The notes under the pieces are model-generated. The model had not been told where the DNA came from and searched no databases. It saw only the letters and a list, made by a program, of their open reading frames with translations. Below are positions 26,224 to 34,792 of a stretch of DNA of 40,436 bases, piece after piece. Origin of the DNA: Pseudomonadota bacterium (GTDB lineage Bacteria > Pseudomonadota > Gammaproteobacteria > Steroidobacterales > Woeseiaceae); assembly GCA_022563195.1 (NCBI GenBank), contig JADFNV010000023.1:1-40436 (forward strand). The letters are read 5' to 3'. Positions within the stretch are counted from its first letter, which is position 1. Every line of letters begins with the position of its first letter. Made by a program: the position numbers and the translations under genes.

Positions 26224-26989
26224 CGGCTTCCATCGATTCCAGCACGAACGTCTGTAACCACTCCCACGCTTTCTTGTCGCCGTATTCATCCCGGCTGTTT
26301 GCGACCAGAAACTCAAGCACTTGTCCCTGGTAGTCCGCCCACGACAGCGCCATCAAAGCGTCAATCGCTTGCGTTAATTCCTGCTCGGGCATCAGCCGTT
26401 TCAGGGGAGCCGAAGGCGCGTTTCCGCCGCGATACAGGATGGCAAGGTCAAACACGTCCCGGGCTTGTGTCACCGCGCGGCCCGCGAGTGCCTTTACCTT
26501 TTGTACAATGGCCACGTCACCACCATAGTGCTGGCAGCGAAAAGCCAGCTTGCGATACTGCAGAGCGATGTCAGGATCGATTAGCTCCATGACAGCGTCG
26601 TCGCTCGTACCCTGCGCTCTCCGGGAGAATTCAATTTTGGTGGGCAGGCGCTGGCCGGCACGTGTGATCAGCCCGAATCGAAACCGCTGTGTTGTTTTGG
26701 TCTGTTTCGCCTTGCCCGGGTCATTGATCTCGATATCATCAATATCGAACACACGCAGGCTGCGTCTGAACGCGGCATCTTTCAGTATCTTGTATCCGTT
26801 TTTCTTCAGAGTCGAGACATTGCCTGCAAGTACGTCAATATCCATGTCTTCCGAGTACCGCGGGCTATTAAAAAAGAAACGCAGGTTGATGCCACCCTTG
26901 AGTACATAAATACTCGGATCGGACATCTTGAGAAGCCTGTCGAGGAAACAGAAATGAAAGACTTCCCGGATCTGGGTATCTGAATACAT
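26216..26989 (-). CDS. AbiEii-type nucleotidyltransferase toxin
   Basis: This 257-residue protein belongs to the AbiEii/AbiGii DUF1814-type nucleotidyltransferase toxins, which in known systems modify tRNA or block growth. Visible motifs: K31-G-G-I-N-L, then SPRYSEDMDIDV with the metal-binding D50 and D52, a third Asp-like strand TKIEFSRR, and the Lys helix IVQKVKALAGRAVTQARDVFDLAIL typical of the group. The active-site residues look intact. No ribosome site precedes the ATG; instead a promoter ends a few nt before it, suggesting leaderless translation. It is first in a two-gene operon with its antitoxin. Confidence 0.88.
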   Translation of the reverse strand: MYSDTQIREVFHFCFLDRLLKMSDPSIYVLKGGINLRFFFNSPRYSEDMDIDVLAGNVSTLKKNGYKILKDAAFRRSLRVFDIDDIEINDPGKAKQTKTTQRFRFGLITRAGQRLPTKIEFSRRAQGTSDDAVMELIDPDIALQYRKLAFRCQHYGGDVAIVQKVKALAGRAVTQARDVFDLAILYRGGNAPSAPLKRLMPEQELTQAIDALMALSWADYQGQVLEFLVANSRDEYGDKKAWEWLQTFVLESMEADA

Positions 26990-26992
26990 GTA

Positions 26993-27040
26993 TAATTATG
27001 CATCTATATTGCCGTATTAGTCAATATAGATGCATAATTA
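26993..27040 (-). promoter_or_regulatory. Promoter-operator of the AbiE-like operon in a perfect 19-bp inverted repeat
   Basis: Arms 26993-27011 and 27022-27040 are perfect inverted copies separated by 10 bp. Read on the minus strand, TTGACT (27024-27019) and CATAAT (27000-26995) are spaced by 18 bp, a good sigma70 promoter lying within the repeat. Only 5 nt separate the -10 from the toxin ATG, so transcription would start at or next to the start codon. AbiEi antitoxins are known to bind inverted repeats in their own promoters, which makes this the probable operator. Confidence 0.8.
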
Positions 27041-27133
27041 AATGCCTCTGCAGCCGCTCGAGTAGCTGCCAGTAACAGCCTGCAACGCCTATGATGTATA
27101 ACAACTGTCTACGGTGCATGGATGTTTGCCTGA

Positions 27134-27850
27134 ATGAAGTATCTGACACCCCTGTTGCTCTGCGTATCGATCGTCGCTGTCGCCGACGAGGCCGACTATG
27201 CGGCAGCTCGAGCTGAGCTGATCGACAACCTGCAGTTATACGCACGACTCGTTGGCGATATGGATGGTGCCGGATTCAGTGACGCCGTCATGGCATCGAT
27301 GCACACGGTGAAACGACACGCGCTGGTGCCACCCGCGCAGCAGACTTTCGCGTACGAGAACCGGCCGCTGCCGATCGGCCATGGCCAGACGATCTCGCAA
27401 CCCTACATCGTCGCGCTCATGACGGAACTCATAGAGCCCGACGCTGATAACGTCATTCTCGAAGTCGGCACGGGTTCAGGCTACCAGGCGGCGGTCCTCG
27501 CGGAGCTCGTCGACCACGTGTACAGCATCGAGATCATCGCCGCACTGGCCGTGCGAGCGGAGGCGAGTCTTGAGCAGCTGGGCTATACGAACATCACGAC
27601 CAGGCTTGGCGATGGCTACTACGGTTGGGAAGCGCACGCGCCATTCGACGCCATTATCGTCACGGCCGCCGCCAGCCATGTGCCGCCACCGTTGATCGCA
27701 CAGCTCAAACCCGGCGGTCGCATGATCATCCCGGTGGGCGGCCGTTTCATGACGCAATTACTGCTGCTGCTCGAGAAGACCGACGACGGCGAGGTCATTA
27801 CGCGACAGATCGCCGCCGTGCGCTTCGTGCCGCTGACGGGCGAGCACTAG
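27134..27850 (+). CDS. Exported protein-L-isoaspartate O-methyltransferase
   Basis: This 238-residue PCMT-family enzyme transfers methyl from SAM to isoaspartyl residues in damaged proteins. Diagnostic segments are RPLPIGHGQTISQPYIVAL and the SAM loop LEVGTGSGYQAAVLAEL, followed by YSIEI, LGDGYYGW and PVGGR. A signal peptide (MKYLTPLLLCVSIVAVADE) precedes the usual N-terminal domain, so it is predicted to act in the periplasm, where the source of SAM is unclear. It is not next to surE or rpoS, the usual neighbours of cytoplasmic pcm. A membrane spermidine-synthase-like gene follows 12 nt later. Confidence 0.92.
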   Translation: MKYLTPLLLCVSIVAVADEADYAAARAELIDNLQLYARLVGDMDGAGFSDAVMASMHTVKRHALVPPAQQTFAYENRPLPIGHGQTISQPYIVALMTELIEPDADNVILEVGTGSGYQAAVLAELVDHVYSIEIIAALAVRAEASLEQLGYTNITTRLGDGYYGWEAHAPFDAIIVTAAASHVPPPLIAQLKPGGRMIIPVGGRFMTQLLLLLEKTDDGEVITRQIAAVRFVPLTGEH

Positions 27851-27862
27851 CCCGGATCATTC

Positions 27863-30268
27863 ATGAATCGCCGCCTGTTTCCGGCAACGCTGCTCGTCTC
27901 GGCAGGCGCCATCGGCTACGAACTGCTGTTGATGCGCGTGCTGTCCATCGTGCAGTGGCATCACTTCGCCTACATGATCATCAGCCTTGCCCTGCTCGGC
28001 TACGGCGCGAGCGGCACATGCATCGCATTGTTCCAGCGTCAAATGGAGGCTCGATTCGAGGCCGCATTTGCAGTGAGCGCGCTGCTGTTCAGTATCACGA
28101 TGGTCCTGTGCTTCGTGCTCGGCCAGCGTGTGCCCTTTAACGCGCTCGAAGTGGTCTGGGACTCACGCCAGTTCCTTAATCTCAGTCTCCTCTACCTGGT
28201 GTTTTTCGTACCGTTCTTTTTTGCGGCCTTGTGCATCGGCCTCGCGTTTACCTGCAGGCGTACTGCCATCAGTCGCATCTATTTCTTCGATCTGCTCGGC
28301 GCTGGCCTCGGTGCCGTGCTGATTGTCGGCGCATTGTTCGTGTTTATCCCGCAAAACGCGCTGATGGTGCTGGTGGCGTTGCCGCTCGCCGCATCCGTCA
28401 TCATGGGCGTCCCGTCCACTGCGCGTAAGCCGCTGATCGCCGTGCAGCTGCTGTGGCCCGTGTTGCTATTGGTCGGCATGCCACAGGATCAACTCGAGTT
28501 GCGCGTCTCGCAGTACAAGGGCTTAAGCCAGGCATTGCAGGTCATCGACAGCCGGATACTGAACGAATCCTCCAGTCCGCTGGGGATGCTCACGGTCGTC
28601 GCGAGTCCGACGGTGCCTGTCCGTCATGCGCCGGGCTTGAGTTTCACGACTCGCCATATCCCGCCCGAGCAGCTCGCGGTGTTTACCGATGCCGACAGCA
28701 TGAGCGCGATCACGCGTTTCGATGGCGATCTTGACTCGCTGGGCTACCTGGGTGATACGACGGCGGCCCTGCCCTATGCATTGCTCGATGAGCCTGATGT
28801 TCTGGTACTCGGCGCCGGCGGCGGCAGCGACGTCTTGCTGGCGCTGTATCACGGTGCGCGCAGCATCGACGCGGTGGAGCTGAATCCGCAGATGTCGGCG
28901 CTGGTCAGGGAGTCGCACGCGGAATTCGCGGGCTTTGTCTACGACGATCCACGCGTGAGCGTATACACGAAGGAGGCACGCGGATTCGTCGCACAAAGTG
29001 ATGCGCAATATGACCTCATCCACATCGGGCTGCTCGATTCCTTCGGCGCGTCGGGCGCAGGCGTGCAGACCCTCAATGAAAGCTATCTGTATACGGTAGA
29101 GGCCATCGGCGACTACCTCGAGCACACGGCGCCCGGTGGCCTGCTCGCGATCACGCGCTGGCTGAAACTGCCGCCGCGCGACAGTCTGAAACTGGTCGCC
29201 ACTGCTATCGATGCACTGCGGAACTCGGGTGTGAGCGAGCCCGGGACACGGCTTGTCGTGATTCGCAACTGGAACACGAGCACCTTGCTCGTCAAGAATG
29301 GCGCGTTCACGCCCGACGACATCGCCTCGATTCGGCAATTTTCGCAATCGCGTTCATTCGATACGGCCTGGTTCCCGGGAATCGAGGCGAGTGACGCGAA
29401 TCGATTCAACCTGCTGGACGAAGCGTATCTTTACTCCGGCACGAGAGCACTGCTGGGCGAGCACGCTGATGATTTCATCGAGCGTTACAAGTTTGACATC
29501 AGGCCAGCCACGGACAACCAGCCGTATTTCTTTCACTTCTTCAAATGGGCCACACTTGCCGAAGTGTTTGCGTTGCGTAAGGTCGGTGGCGCGGCACTGA
29601 TCGAGTGGGGCTACCTGATCCTCATCGCGACCTTGCTGCAGGCGGCGGTCGCCGGTCTCGTACTGATCCTGTTGCCGCTTGCGCTGGTTGAGCGCCGCTG
29701 GCCGGCCGGCACCGGCGCGCGCATGGGCGCTTACTTCCTGCTGCTCGGCCTCGCATTTCTGTTCATCGAAATGGCATTTATCCAGAAATTCATCCTGTTC
29801 CTGAGCCATCCGCTGTATGCGGTTGCCGTGGTGCTGAGTGGCTTCCTCGTGTTCGCCGGACTCGGCAGCGCCTTGTCGGAGCCCCTGGCACGAAAACTCG
29901 AGGCACGCGGCCGATCTGCCGTCGTCTGTGCCGCAGGCGCCATTGCGCTGCTGACACTACTATATGTGTTCGTGCTGCCGTGGGTGTTTCGGTGGGGCAT
30001 CGGCTATGCCGACGGTGTCAAAATAGGGCTATCGATTGCGTTGATCGCACCGCTCGCGGTCGCTATGGGCATGCCGTTTCCGCTCGGGCTCAAGCGCGTT
30101 GCCGAAACCGCGCCGGACTTCATTCCCTGGGCCTGGGGTATTAACGGCTTTGCCTCGGTCATGAGCGCGGTCCTGGCGACCCTGCTCGCGATCGAGTTTG
30201 GTTTCACATTCGTGTTGATGCTCGCGCTGATCCTGTACGCGATCGCGGCATATTTATTGAGGAACTAA
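27863..30268 (+). CDS. Membrane-embedded spermidine synthase-like protein
   Basis: This 801-residue protein is built of N-terminal membrane helices (about residues 8-215), a spermidine-synthase-like Rossmann domain (about 290-480) and a second helix bundle (about 575-800). The SAM-type motif reads VLVLGAGGGSDVLLALYHGA and VELNPQMS. The second bundle includes LFIEMAFIQKF and MGMPFPLGLKR, typical of SpeE-like fused membrane proteins. Whether it binds polyamines is unknown: the family is large and mostly uncharacterised. The 12-nt gap from the PCMT gene suggests co-transcription and perhaps linked function in methyl- or aminopropyl-transfer at the membrane. Confidence 0.88.
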   Translation: MNRRLFPATLLVSAGAIGYELLLMRVLSIVQWHHFAYMIISLALLGYGASGTCIALFQRQMEARFEAAFAVSALLFSITMVLCFVLGQRVPFNALEVVWDSRQFLNLSLLYLVFFVPFFFAALCIGLAFTCRRTAISRIYFFDLLGAGLGAVLIVGALFVFIPQNALMVLVALPLAASVIMGVPSTARKPLIAVQLLWPVLLLVGMPQDQLELRVSQYKGLSQALQVIDSRILNESSSPLGMLTVVASPTVPVRHAPGLSFTTRHIPPEQLAVFTDADSMSAITRFDGDLDSLGYLGDTTAALPYALLDEPDVLVLGAGGGSDVLLALYHGARSIDAVELNPQMSALVRESHAEFAGFVYDDPRVSVYTKEARGFVAQSDAQYDLIHIGLLDSFGASGAGVQTLNESYLYTVEAIGDYLEHTAPGGLLAITRWLKLPPRDSLKLVATAIDALRNSGVSEPGTRLVVIRNWNTSTLLVKNGAFTPDDIASIRQFSQSRSFDTAWFPGIEASDANRFNLLDEAYLYSGTRALLGEHADDFIERYKFDIRPATDNQPYFFHFFKWATLAEVFALRKVGGAALIEWGYLILIATLLQAAVAGLVLILLPLALVERRWPAGTGARMGAYFLLLGLAFLFIEMAFIQKFILFLSHPLYAVAVVLSGFLVFAGLGSALSEPLARKLEARGRSAVVCAAGAIALLTLLYVFVLPWVFRWGIGYADGVKIGLSIALIAPLAVAMGMPFPLGLKRVAETAPDFIPWAWGINGFASVMSAVLATLLAIEFGFTFVLMLALILYAIAAYLLRN

Positions 30269-30286
30269 CAGCCTCAGACCCTGCGG

Positions 30287-31333
30287 CTATTCAAATTCCG
30301 GTTCCAGCACCGGTTCAAACGTCTGTTCCGCCGTCTTTTGCCGACTTGGATCTTTTCGCCTGTTCTTTTCGATGCGAGTCAGGTCTTTTTCGTGTGTAAA
30401 CAGGATTTCCAGGCTCTCTTTATACTTATTGAAGGCCTGTTGGTATCGACTCTTGTCCGGATACAAGGTGTTGATGTAATCCATCAGTAAAGAGACAGGC
30501 AGGCCGACCAGCGAACTGACGATCGCCACAGCGGCGCCGGATTTGATATCTCCGCCCTGGCCCAGTGCCAGGTAGAAGCCGGCGAACGTACCGATGATGC
30601 CAAGCAGAATGATCATGAAAGGCGCCCGGAAAAGTATGGCGAGAACATCCTCCGAATCAAAAAATCTGAAGGTCCTTGCAAAATACGGACTGTTATCAAA
30701 GGCGATGCGGGTAATGATGTCGTAGTCCGGCGTCTCTGCATAACTTTGTTCTTCAAGTTCATCAACCGTTACGTCAACCAGATGTGCCAGGCCATCTTCT
30801 ATATCAAACATCTCAACCAGTGGTGAGCGATGTGGTTTTTCAGTCAGGTGTTTTTCCACCAGCAGATCTTGGGTCTTTTCCAATATCACGGTTGCCTTAC
30901 CCGATAGCTGGCGTGCTTTGAGCTTGAGTTTTTCGGCTTCCTGAATCTTGGCCCGCAACGCGTCCAGGAACGGATCCTTTCCTGAATACAGTGAGGCCGG
31001 AATTTTAAGGGCCGCAGTCGACAGCGATGGATCGAAGTTGACGGCCAGGGCAATATCGCCCTGTTCCCTGACACTTTTCGCATAGCTCATGCCTGAAGGT
31101 ACTTTTTGAGCTTTTTTATACTCAAATACCGAAAAATAGAATGACAGCGCAAATCTATTCAAGGCATTGATCTTGTAGTGCAGACCAAACTTGAAAAGTA
31201 CAAATACAGCCAGGCAGCCCAATATTCCCGAGACAAACAGCTGTCCGATTAACTCGTTGGACAGCACAGCATCGTAATAAAATATGAAATATGAAAATGC
31301 CGCCAGAATTGTCAAAAATACATATTTAAACAT
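30287..31333 (-). CDS. MotA/TolQ/ExbB-like proton-channel subunit
   Basis: The ATG at 31333 has AGGA about 7 nt upstream and gives 348 residues. Topology is MotA-like: TM1 (about 3-20), TM2 (about 28-49), a cytosolic domain of about 185 residues rich in charged helices, TM3 (about 236-258, APFMIILLGIIGTFAGFYLAL) and TM4 (about 265-288, AAVAIVSSLVGLPVSLLMDYI), then a charged cytosolic tail. The GxxGTFxGF and xAxxxSLxGLPxxxL patterns match the pore helices of TolQ/ExbB/MotA/ZorA, which pass protons while turning or moving a B partner. It is second in the operon, 39 nt after the B-subunit gene. No flagellar, Tol or Ton gene lies nearby. Confidence 0.85.
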   Translation of the reverse strand: MFKYVFLTILAAFSYFIFYYDAVLSNELIGQLFVSGILGCLAVFVLFKFGLHYKINALNRFALSFYFSVFEYKKAQKVPSGMSYAKSVREQGDIALAVNFDPSLSTAALKIPASLYSGKDPFLDALRAKIQEAEKLKLKARQLSGKATVILEKTQDLLVEKHLTEKPHRSPLVEMFDIEDGLAHLVDVTVDELEEQSYAETPDYDIITRIAFDNSPYFARTFRFFDSEDVLAILFRAPFMIILLGIIGTFAGFYLALGQGGDIKSGAAVAIVSSLVGLPVSLLMDYINTLYPDKSRYQQAFNKYKESLEILFTHEKDLTRIEKNRRKDPSRQKTAEQTFEPVLEPEFE

Positions 31334-31372
31334 TTCGATTCCTAAACCCAATAACTCGCATTAAATGATGTT

Positions 31373-33826
31373 TTATAAATTGCTAATCTCTTCCGTATAC
31401 AATTGAAATTGCAAAATCGTCGCCTGTTCCTTCTTGCAGTTGTACTCAAGACAATCAGCGTCCTTGCCAACCAGGTCAGCTCTGACAGGTTGAGCATTCT
31501 GGTATCCCAATGCCGCAATGCCCATGTCTTTTTTCAGTTGCGTGCGATACCGGTAGTTACCCATCTCAACTTCGTCAAAGATAAAGGTGTACATCGCTAC
31601 GGCACGTCGGTTGCTTAAATCCATGTTGTACTGTCGAGCTCTTTCTGATCGGGGAGATGTATCGTTGACATCGATGTATCTGCCCATGTAAACGGGTGAT
31701 GTCATCCCGGAAATCTTGAGGGACTCGACCAGCTTCGCAGCGTTCTTGTTTTCGTAAATGCTTCTTGCATACTTGGGAATCATTATCCTGAGGAAATTTT
31801 TCATTTCTTCAGACAACTCATGAGACCCGCGTATGAAATAGGACTCCTGGAAATTAAGCCTTACCTTGCCTGTCTTCTCGTCTATTTCAACGGCCGAAGC
31901 ATCGTAATCTTTAAAGTTCTCGTTCAGCAGATCGACAATCTGTTGCTTGGCTTCGGCGGCCGCAAGATAAGGTGAAAGCGCATTCTCTACTTTGGTCGTC
32001 AGTGCTATTTGCTGATCCAGCTCTCTGGCATGGGCGTCTTCTGACTCTGCCAGCGCTTTTTCCTTTTCGACATCAAGACTGGCTTGTAGCTGGTCTAATG
32101 CGTCTTGTTCTGCCTGCGCCGCTTCCGCTAACGCTTGAAGTCTTTCTGCCTCCGCATCGGCCAGCGCCTGCTGTCTTTCTGCCTCCGCATCAGCCTCTGC
32201 CTGTGCCAGTTCCTGGGCGTGTTCGCCTTCTGCCCGTGCTAAATCCTCGGCAGCCTGGGCCTCAACGGCCGCTTTATGCTCGGCTGCTGCGGCTGCTTGC
32301 GCCTGCGCTTCGCGTTCCAGCTGCTGGCGTTTTTGTTCGTCTAACTCGGCTTCTCTTTGCGCCAGTTGCGCAACGGCCTCTGCCTCTGCCTGTCGTAATT
32401 CCTCTGCAGCCAGGGCATCAAGAGCGGCTTTACGCTCGGCCAACTCGTCTCTTTGTGCCTGCGCCTCTCTTTCGAGCTCCGCCACTTTTTGTGCCTCCAG
32501 TTCGGCCGCTGTGTCTGCAAGCGCCTGCGCGTGCTCGGCTTCTGCTTGTCTTAATTCCTCTTCAGCCTGCGCCGCGAGCGCAGCTTCCTGCTCGGCTAAG
32601 GCGTCTCTTTCGGCCTGCGCGGCTTGCTCCAGCGCCTGGCGTTTTTCGGCTTCCGCTACAGCTTCTGCCAGTGCCAGTGCCTGGGCGGCTTCCGCTTCTG
32701 CCTGACGTAATTCCTCTGCAGCTTGTGCGGCAAGAATCGCTTCCTGCTCGGCTAATGCGTCTCTCTCCGCCTGCGCCGCTTGCTCCAGCGCTTCGCGTTT
32801 TTCAGCTTCCGCTTCGGCTTCTGCTTGCGCCAGTGCCTGGGCAGCTGCCGCTTCTGCCTGTCTTAATTCTTCTGCAGCCTGTGCCGCAAGCGTCGCTTCC
32901 TGCTCGGCTAATGCGTCTCTCTCCGCCTGCGCCGCTTTTTGCAACTCCTGACGTTTTTCTTCTTCCAGTTGCTGCTGCAGCGTCGCCTGCTGCTGGGCCA
33001 GTTCGACGGCCTTGGCCTGCGCCGCTTGTTCCAGCTCCAGACGTTTTTCTTCCTCTAAAGCGGCTTGTGTCTGTATCAGTTCCTCAACGTGCTCTGCTTT
33101 TGCCTGCGCTAATGCCGCTTCCTTTTGCGACTCGAGAGTAGATTCCTGATCGGCCAGCGCGACCATTTTTTCGACCTCGAGCTCTGATTCCTGTTGAGCC
33201 AACGCTTCCTCTTTTTCCTGCCTCACTCTTTCGATGGCTTCTTCTTGTTGTATTTGGAGCTCGGTTTTTTCAACTTCGACCTCTGCTCTGAGCTCCTGTC
33301 TTTCGCTTTCCAGTTCGGCTTGTTTCTGCTCGTTCAATTCGACCAATTCGTCCGACAGAACTTCCTCGTGCTTGCGTTCAATGCTGGTGACGAGGTTTTC
33401 GTATTCATCGGCGGCCGCACTTTGTTGCGCCTCTAACATTGCCGTAAATGCCTGTACTAACTCTTCCGCTTTTTTCCGTCGTTCTTCCTTAACTTCTTGT
33501 AGTGTTTTGTCCGCCTCCCTTGCCAGCATGATCTGTGGATCGTTTTCGTATTGATCGATGATGTCCTGTACCATTTTTTCGCTTTTTTGTTCGACCTCTG
33601 CGATTCGTTCTTTACTTTCCCTCTCGATGGTTTCCACAACCTGTTTCATCTGCTCGACGGTTTCCACAACCTCCTGCATCTTTTTTGCGGTTGTCAATTC
33701 GGTGATGTTGATTTCGTCACTTGCATAGATCATGAATACGATGGCAAGCACGGCAAACAGATCGACCATGGGAACGAGTGCTTCTATGGTCTGGGATTCT
33801 TTCTGATCTTCCTGGTCGTAAATCAT
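31373..33826 (-). CDS. MotB/ExbD-like subunit with giant coiled coil and C-terminal OmpA-like domain
   Basis: This 817-residue protein is the partner of the MotA-like gene. The N-terminus has a single TM helix (about 17-36) with D22 in PMVDLFAVLAIVFMIYA, the position of the proton-carrying Asp of MotB/TolR/ExbD. Residues about 45-610 are an almost continuous Ala/Glu/Gln-rich coiled coil, including five 52-residue repeats (298-557). The C-terminal region (about 655-765) is OmpA-like: strand LKISGMTSP, then YNMDLSNRRAVAMYTFIFDE, equivalent to the LSxxRA motif that binds peptidoglycan. Two Cys (792 and 797) could form a disulfide. By MotB topology the coiled coil would be periplasmic, yet it is far longer than the periplasm is wide if fully extended. 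Confidence 0.85.
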   Translation of the reverse strand: MIYDQEDQKESQTIEALVPMVDLFAVLAIVFMIYASDEINITELTTAKKMQEVVETVEQMKQVVETIERESKERIAEVEQKSEKMVQDIIDQYENDPQIMLAREADKTLQEVKEERRKKAEELVQAFTAMLEAQQSAAADEYENLVTSIERKHEEVLSDELVELNEQKQAELESERQELRAEVEVEKTELQIQQEEAIERVRQEKEEALAQQESELEVEKMVALADQESTLESQKEAALAQAKAEHVEELIQTQAALEEEKRLELEQAAQAKAVELAQQQATLQQQLEEEKRQELQKAAQAERDALAEQEATLAAQAAEELRQAEAAAAQALAQAEAEAEAEKREALEQAAQAERDALAEQEAILAAQAAEELRQAEAEAAQALALAEAVAEAEKRQALEQAAQAERDALAEQEAALAAQAEEELRQAEAEHAQALADTAAELEAQKVAELEREAQAQRDELAERKAALDALAAEELRQAEAEAVAQLAQREAELDEQKRQQLEREAQAQAAAAAEHKAAVEAQAAEDLARAEGEHAQELAQAEADAEAERQQALADAEAERLQALAEAAQAEQDALDQLQASLDVEKEKALAESEDAHARELDQQIALTTKVENALSPYLAAAEAKQQIVDLLNENFKDYDASAVEIDEKTGKVRLNFQESYFIRGSHELSEEMKNFLRIMIPKYARSIYENKNAAKLVESLKISGMTSPVYMGRYIDVNDTSPRSERARQYNMDLSNRRAVAMYTFIFDEVEMGNYRYRTQLKKDMGIAALGYQNAQPVRADLVGKDADCLEYNCKKEQATILQFQLYTEEISNL
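32156..32935 (-). repeat. Five tandem 156-bp (52-codon) repeats in the coiled coil
   Basis: The DALAEQ-type anchor recurs exactly every 156 nt: its plus-strand start falls at 32903, 32747, 32591, 32435 and 32279. The units cover residues 298-557 of the MotB-like protein. The first three are nearly identical (QAERDALAEQEAxLAAQA); the fourth (DELAER) and fifth (AAAAEH) have drifted. The regular spacing and graded divergence point to tandem duplication, with newest copies toward the N-terminal side. Confidence 0.85.
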
Positions 33827-34087
33827 TATCTAGCAACTTCCGCTGTCACTCTCCGCATCAGCGGAATATTGCACATACGTCACACTAATTAGAGGGACTG
33901 GTTCAAATTTTGGGGAATATGACCAATCGAGCGGATTAATCAGGCAAAACCGGGATTTTGGCGTTATTTCAGTGATTTAGCCCTCAGCCGGGCCGAGGCG
34001 CCTGAGCAGGCACTCACCACACTGAAAAATCCGGCTTCGAGCGTTCGGCGATGGCCGCGTTATTCGGCTGTCGGCCAGATGTGAAAG
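33827..34087. other. 261-bp intergenic region
   Basis: This separates the motor operon start from the end of the cox operon, both on the minus strand. No convincing coding frame is present. The motor operon promoter must lie here, but I find no -35/-10 pair with correct spacing. A minus-strand TTGAAC (near 33905) has no good partner. Confidence 0.4.
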
Positions 34088-34792
34088 CTATCCTGACGTC
34101 GGCTGATGTCGTGACTGGATAACCTGCGCCAGTATGGCCACGGCGATCTCTGCCGGGGATCGGCCCCCAAGCGACAGACCTATCGGTCCGTGAACTCGGC
34201 TCAGCTGGGCTTTCGAATAGCCAAGTGCTGCCAGCCGCTTGAGTCTTTTTGCGTGGTTGCCTCTGCTGCCGAGGGCGCCGATGTAAAAAACGTTCGAATC
34301 CATTGCCGCCTGCAGCGCCGGTTCATCAATTTTCGGATCATGACTGAGCGCCACGATCGCCGTGCGAGCGTCCAATTCGAATTCAGACATCGCTTCGTGT
34401 GGCCAGCGGTTATCGATACGGATGTTGGGGAAGCGCTCCGGATTGGCAAATGCGGTGCGGGGATCAATGAGGATAATCTCGTAACCGGCCTGCATGGCCA
34501 TCGGAATGAGCGATTGTGCGATGTGAACCGCGCCGACGATGAGCATCCTTGGCTTGCTCGCCAAGGTCTGCAGCAGGTAGCGCTCGCCATCTGCCTCGAC
34601 GATGCGTGTGCCGTCGGAATCCAACGCTGCGCGCGCCACATCAACGACATCTGGATCGATGTCGTCCATGTCGCCCAGACTTTCCTCTCGGGTAAGCACA
34701 CAATGCTTGCCGGTCGTCAGTCCACGAACGAGAACTGCGGGCTGTTTCCTCTGCTGGGCCGCCACCAGTGCGCCCAACAATTCGCGCTTCAC
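34088..34792 (-). CDS. XdhC C-terminal (Rossmann) domain protein, CODH maturation
   Basis: The GTG at 34792 overlaps the stop of the preceding XdhC N-domain gene (GTGA, 34789-34792) and gives 234 residues. The body holds the XdhC_C Rossmann domain: RMLIVGAVHIAQSLIPMAMQAGYEI, IDPRTAFA, IVALSHDPKIDEPALQAA, then FYIGALGSRGNHAKRL and HGPIGLSLGGRSPAEIAVAILA. XdhC/CoxI-type proteins hold and sulfurate molybdenum cofactor before insertion into the large subunit. It is the last gene of the cox operon in this window. A longer reading to 34849 would lie inside the upstream gene and is not needed. Confidence 0.88.
   Translation of the reverse strand: MKRELLGALVAAQQRKQPAVLVRGLTTGKHCVLTREESLGDMDDIDPDVVDVARAALDSDGTRIVEADGERYLLQTLASKPRMLIVGAVHIAQSLIPMAMQAGYEIILIDPRTAFANPERFPNIRIDNRWPHEAMSEFELDARTAIVALSHDPKIDEPALQAAMDSNVFYIGALGSRGNHAKRLKRLAALGYSKAQLSRVHGPIGLSLGGRSPAEIAVAILAQVIQSRHQPTSG

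Noticed and set aside
31972..33141. Long plus-strand open frame (about 389 codons) opposite the coiled-coil gene
   Set aside because: Leu/Pro/Ala-rich low-complexity antisense of the repeats; no domain, and the minus-strand protein has clear TM, coiled-coil and OmpA-like parts.
30287..33826. Motor operon as a complete Zorya defence system
   Set aside because: Only A- and B-like subunits are present; no zorC, zorD or zorE helicase/nuclease gene is adjacent, and the B subunit architecture differs.
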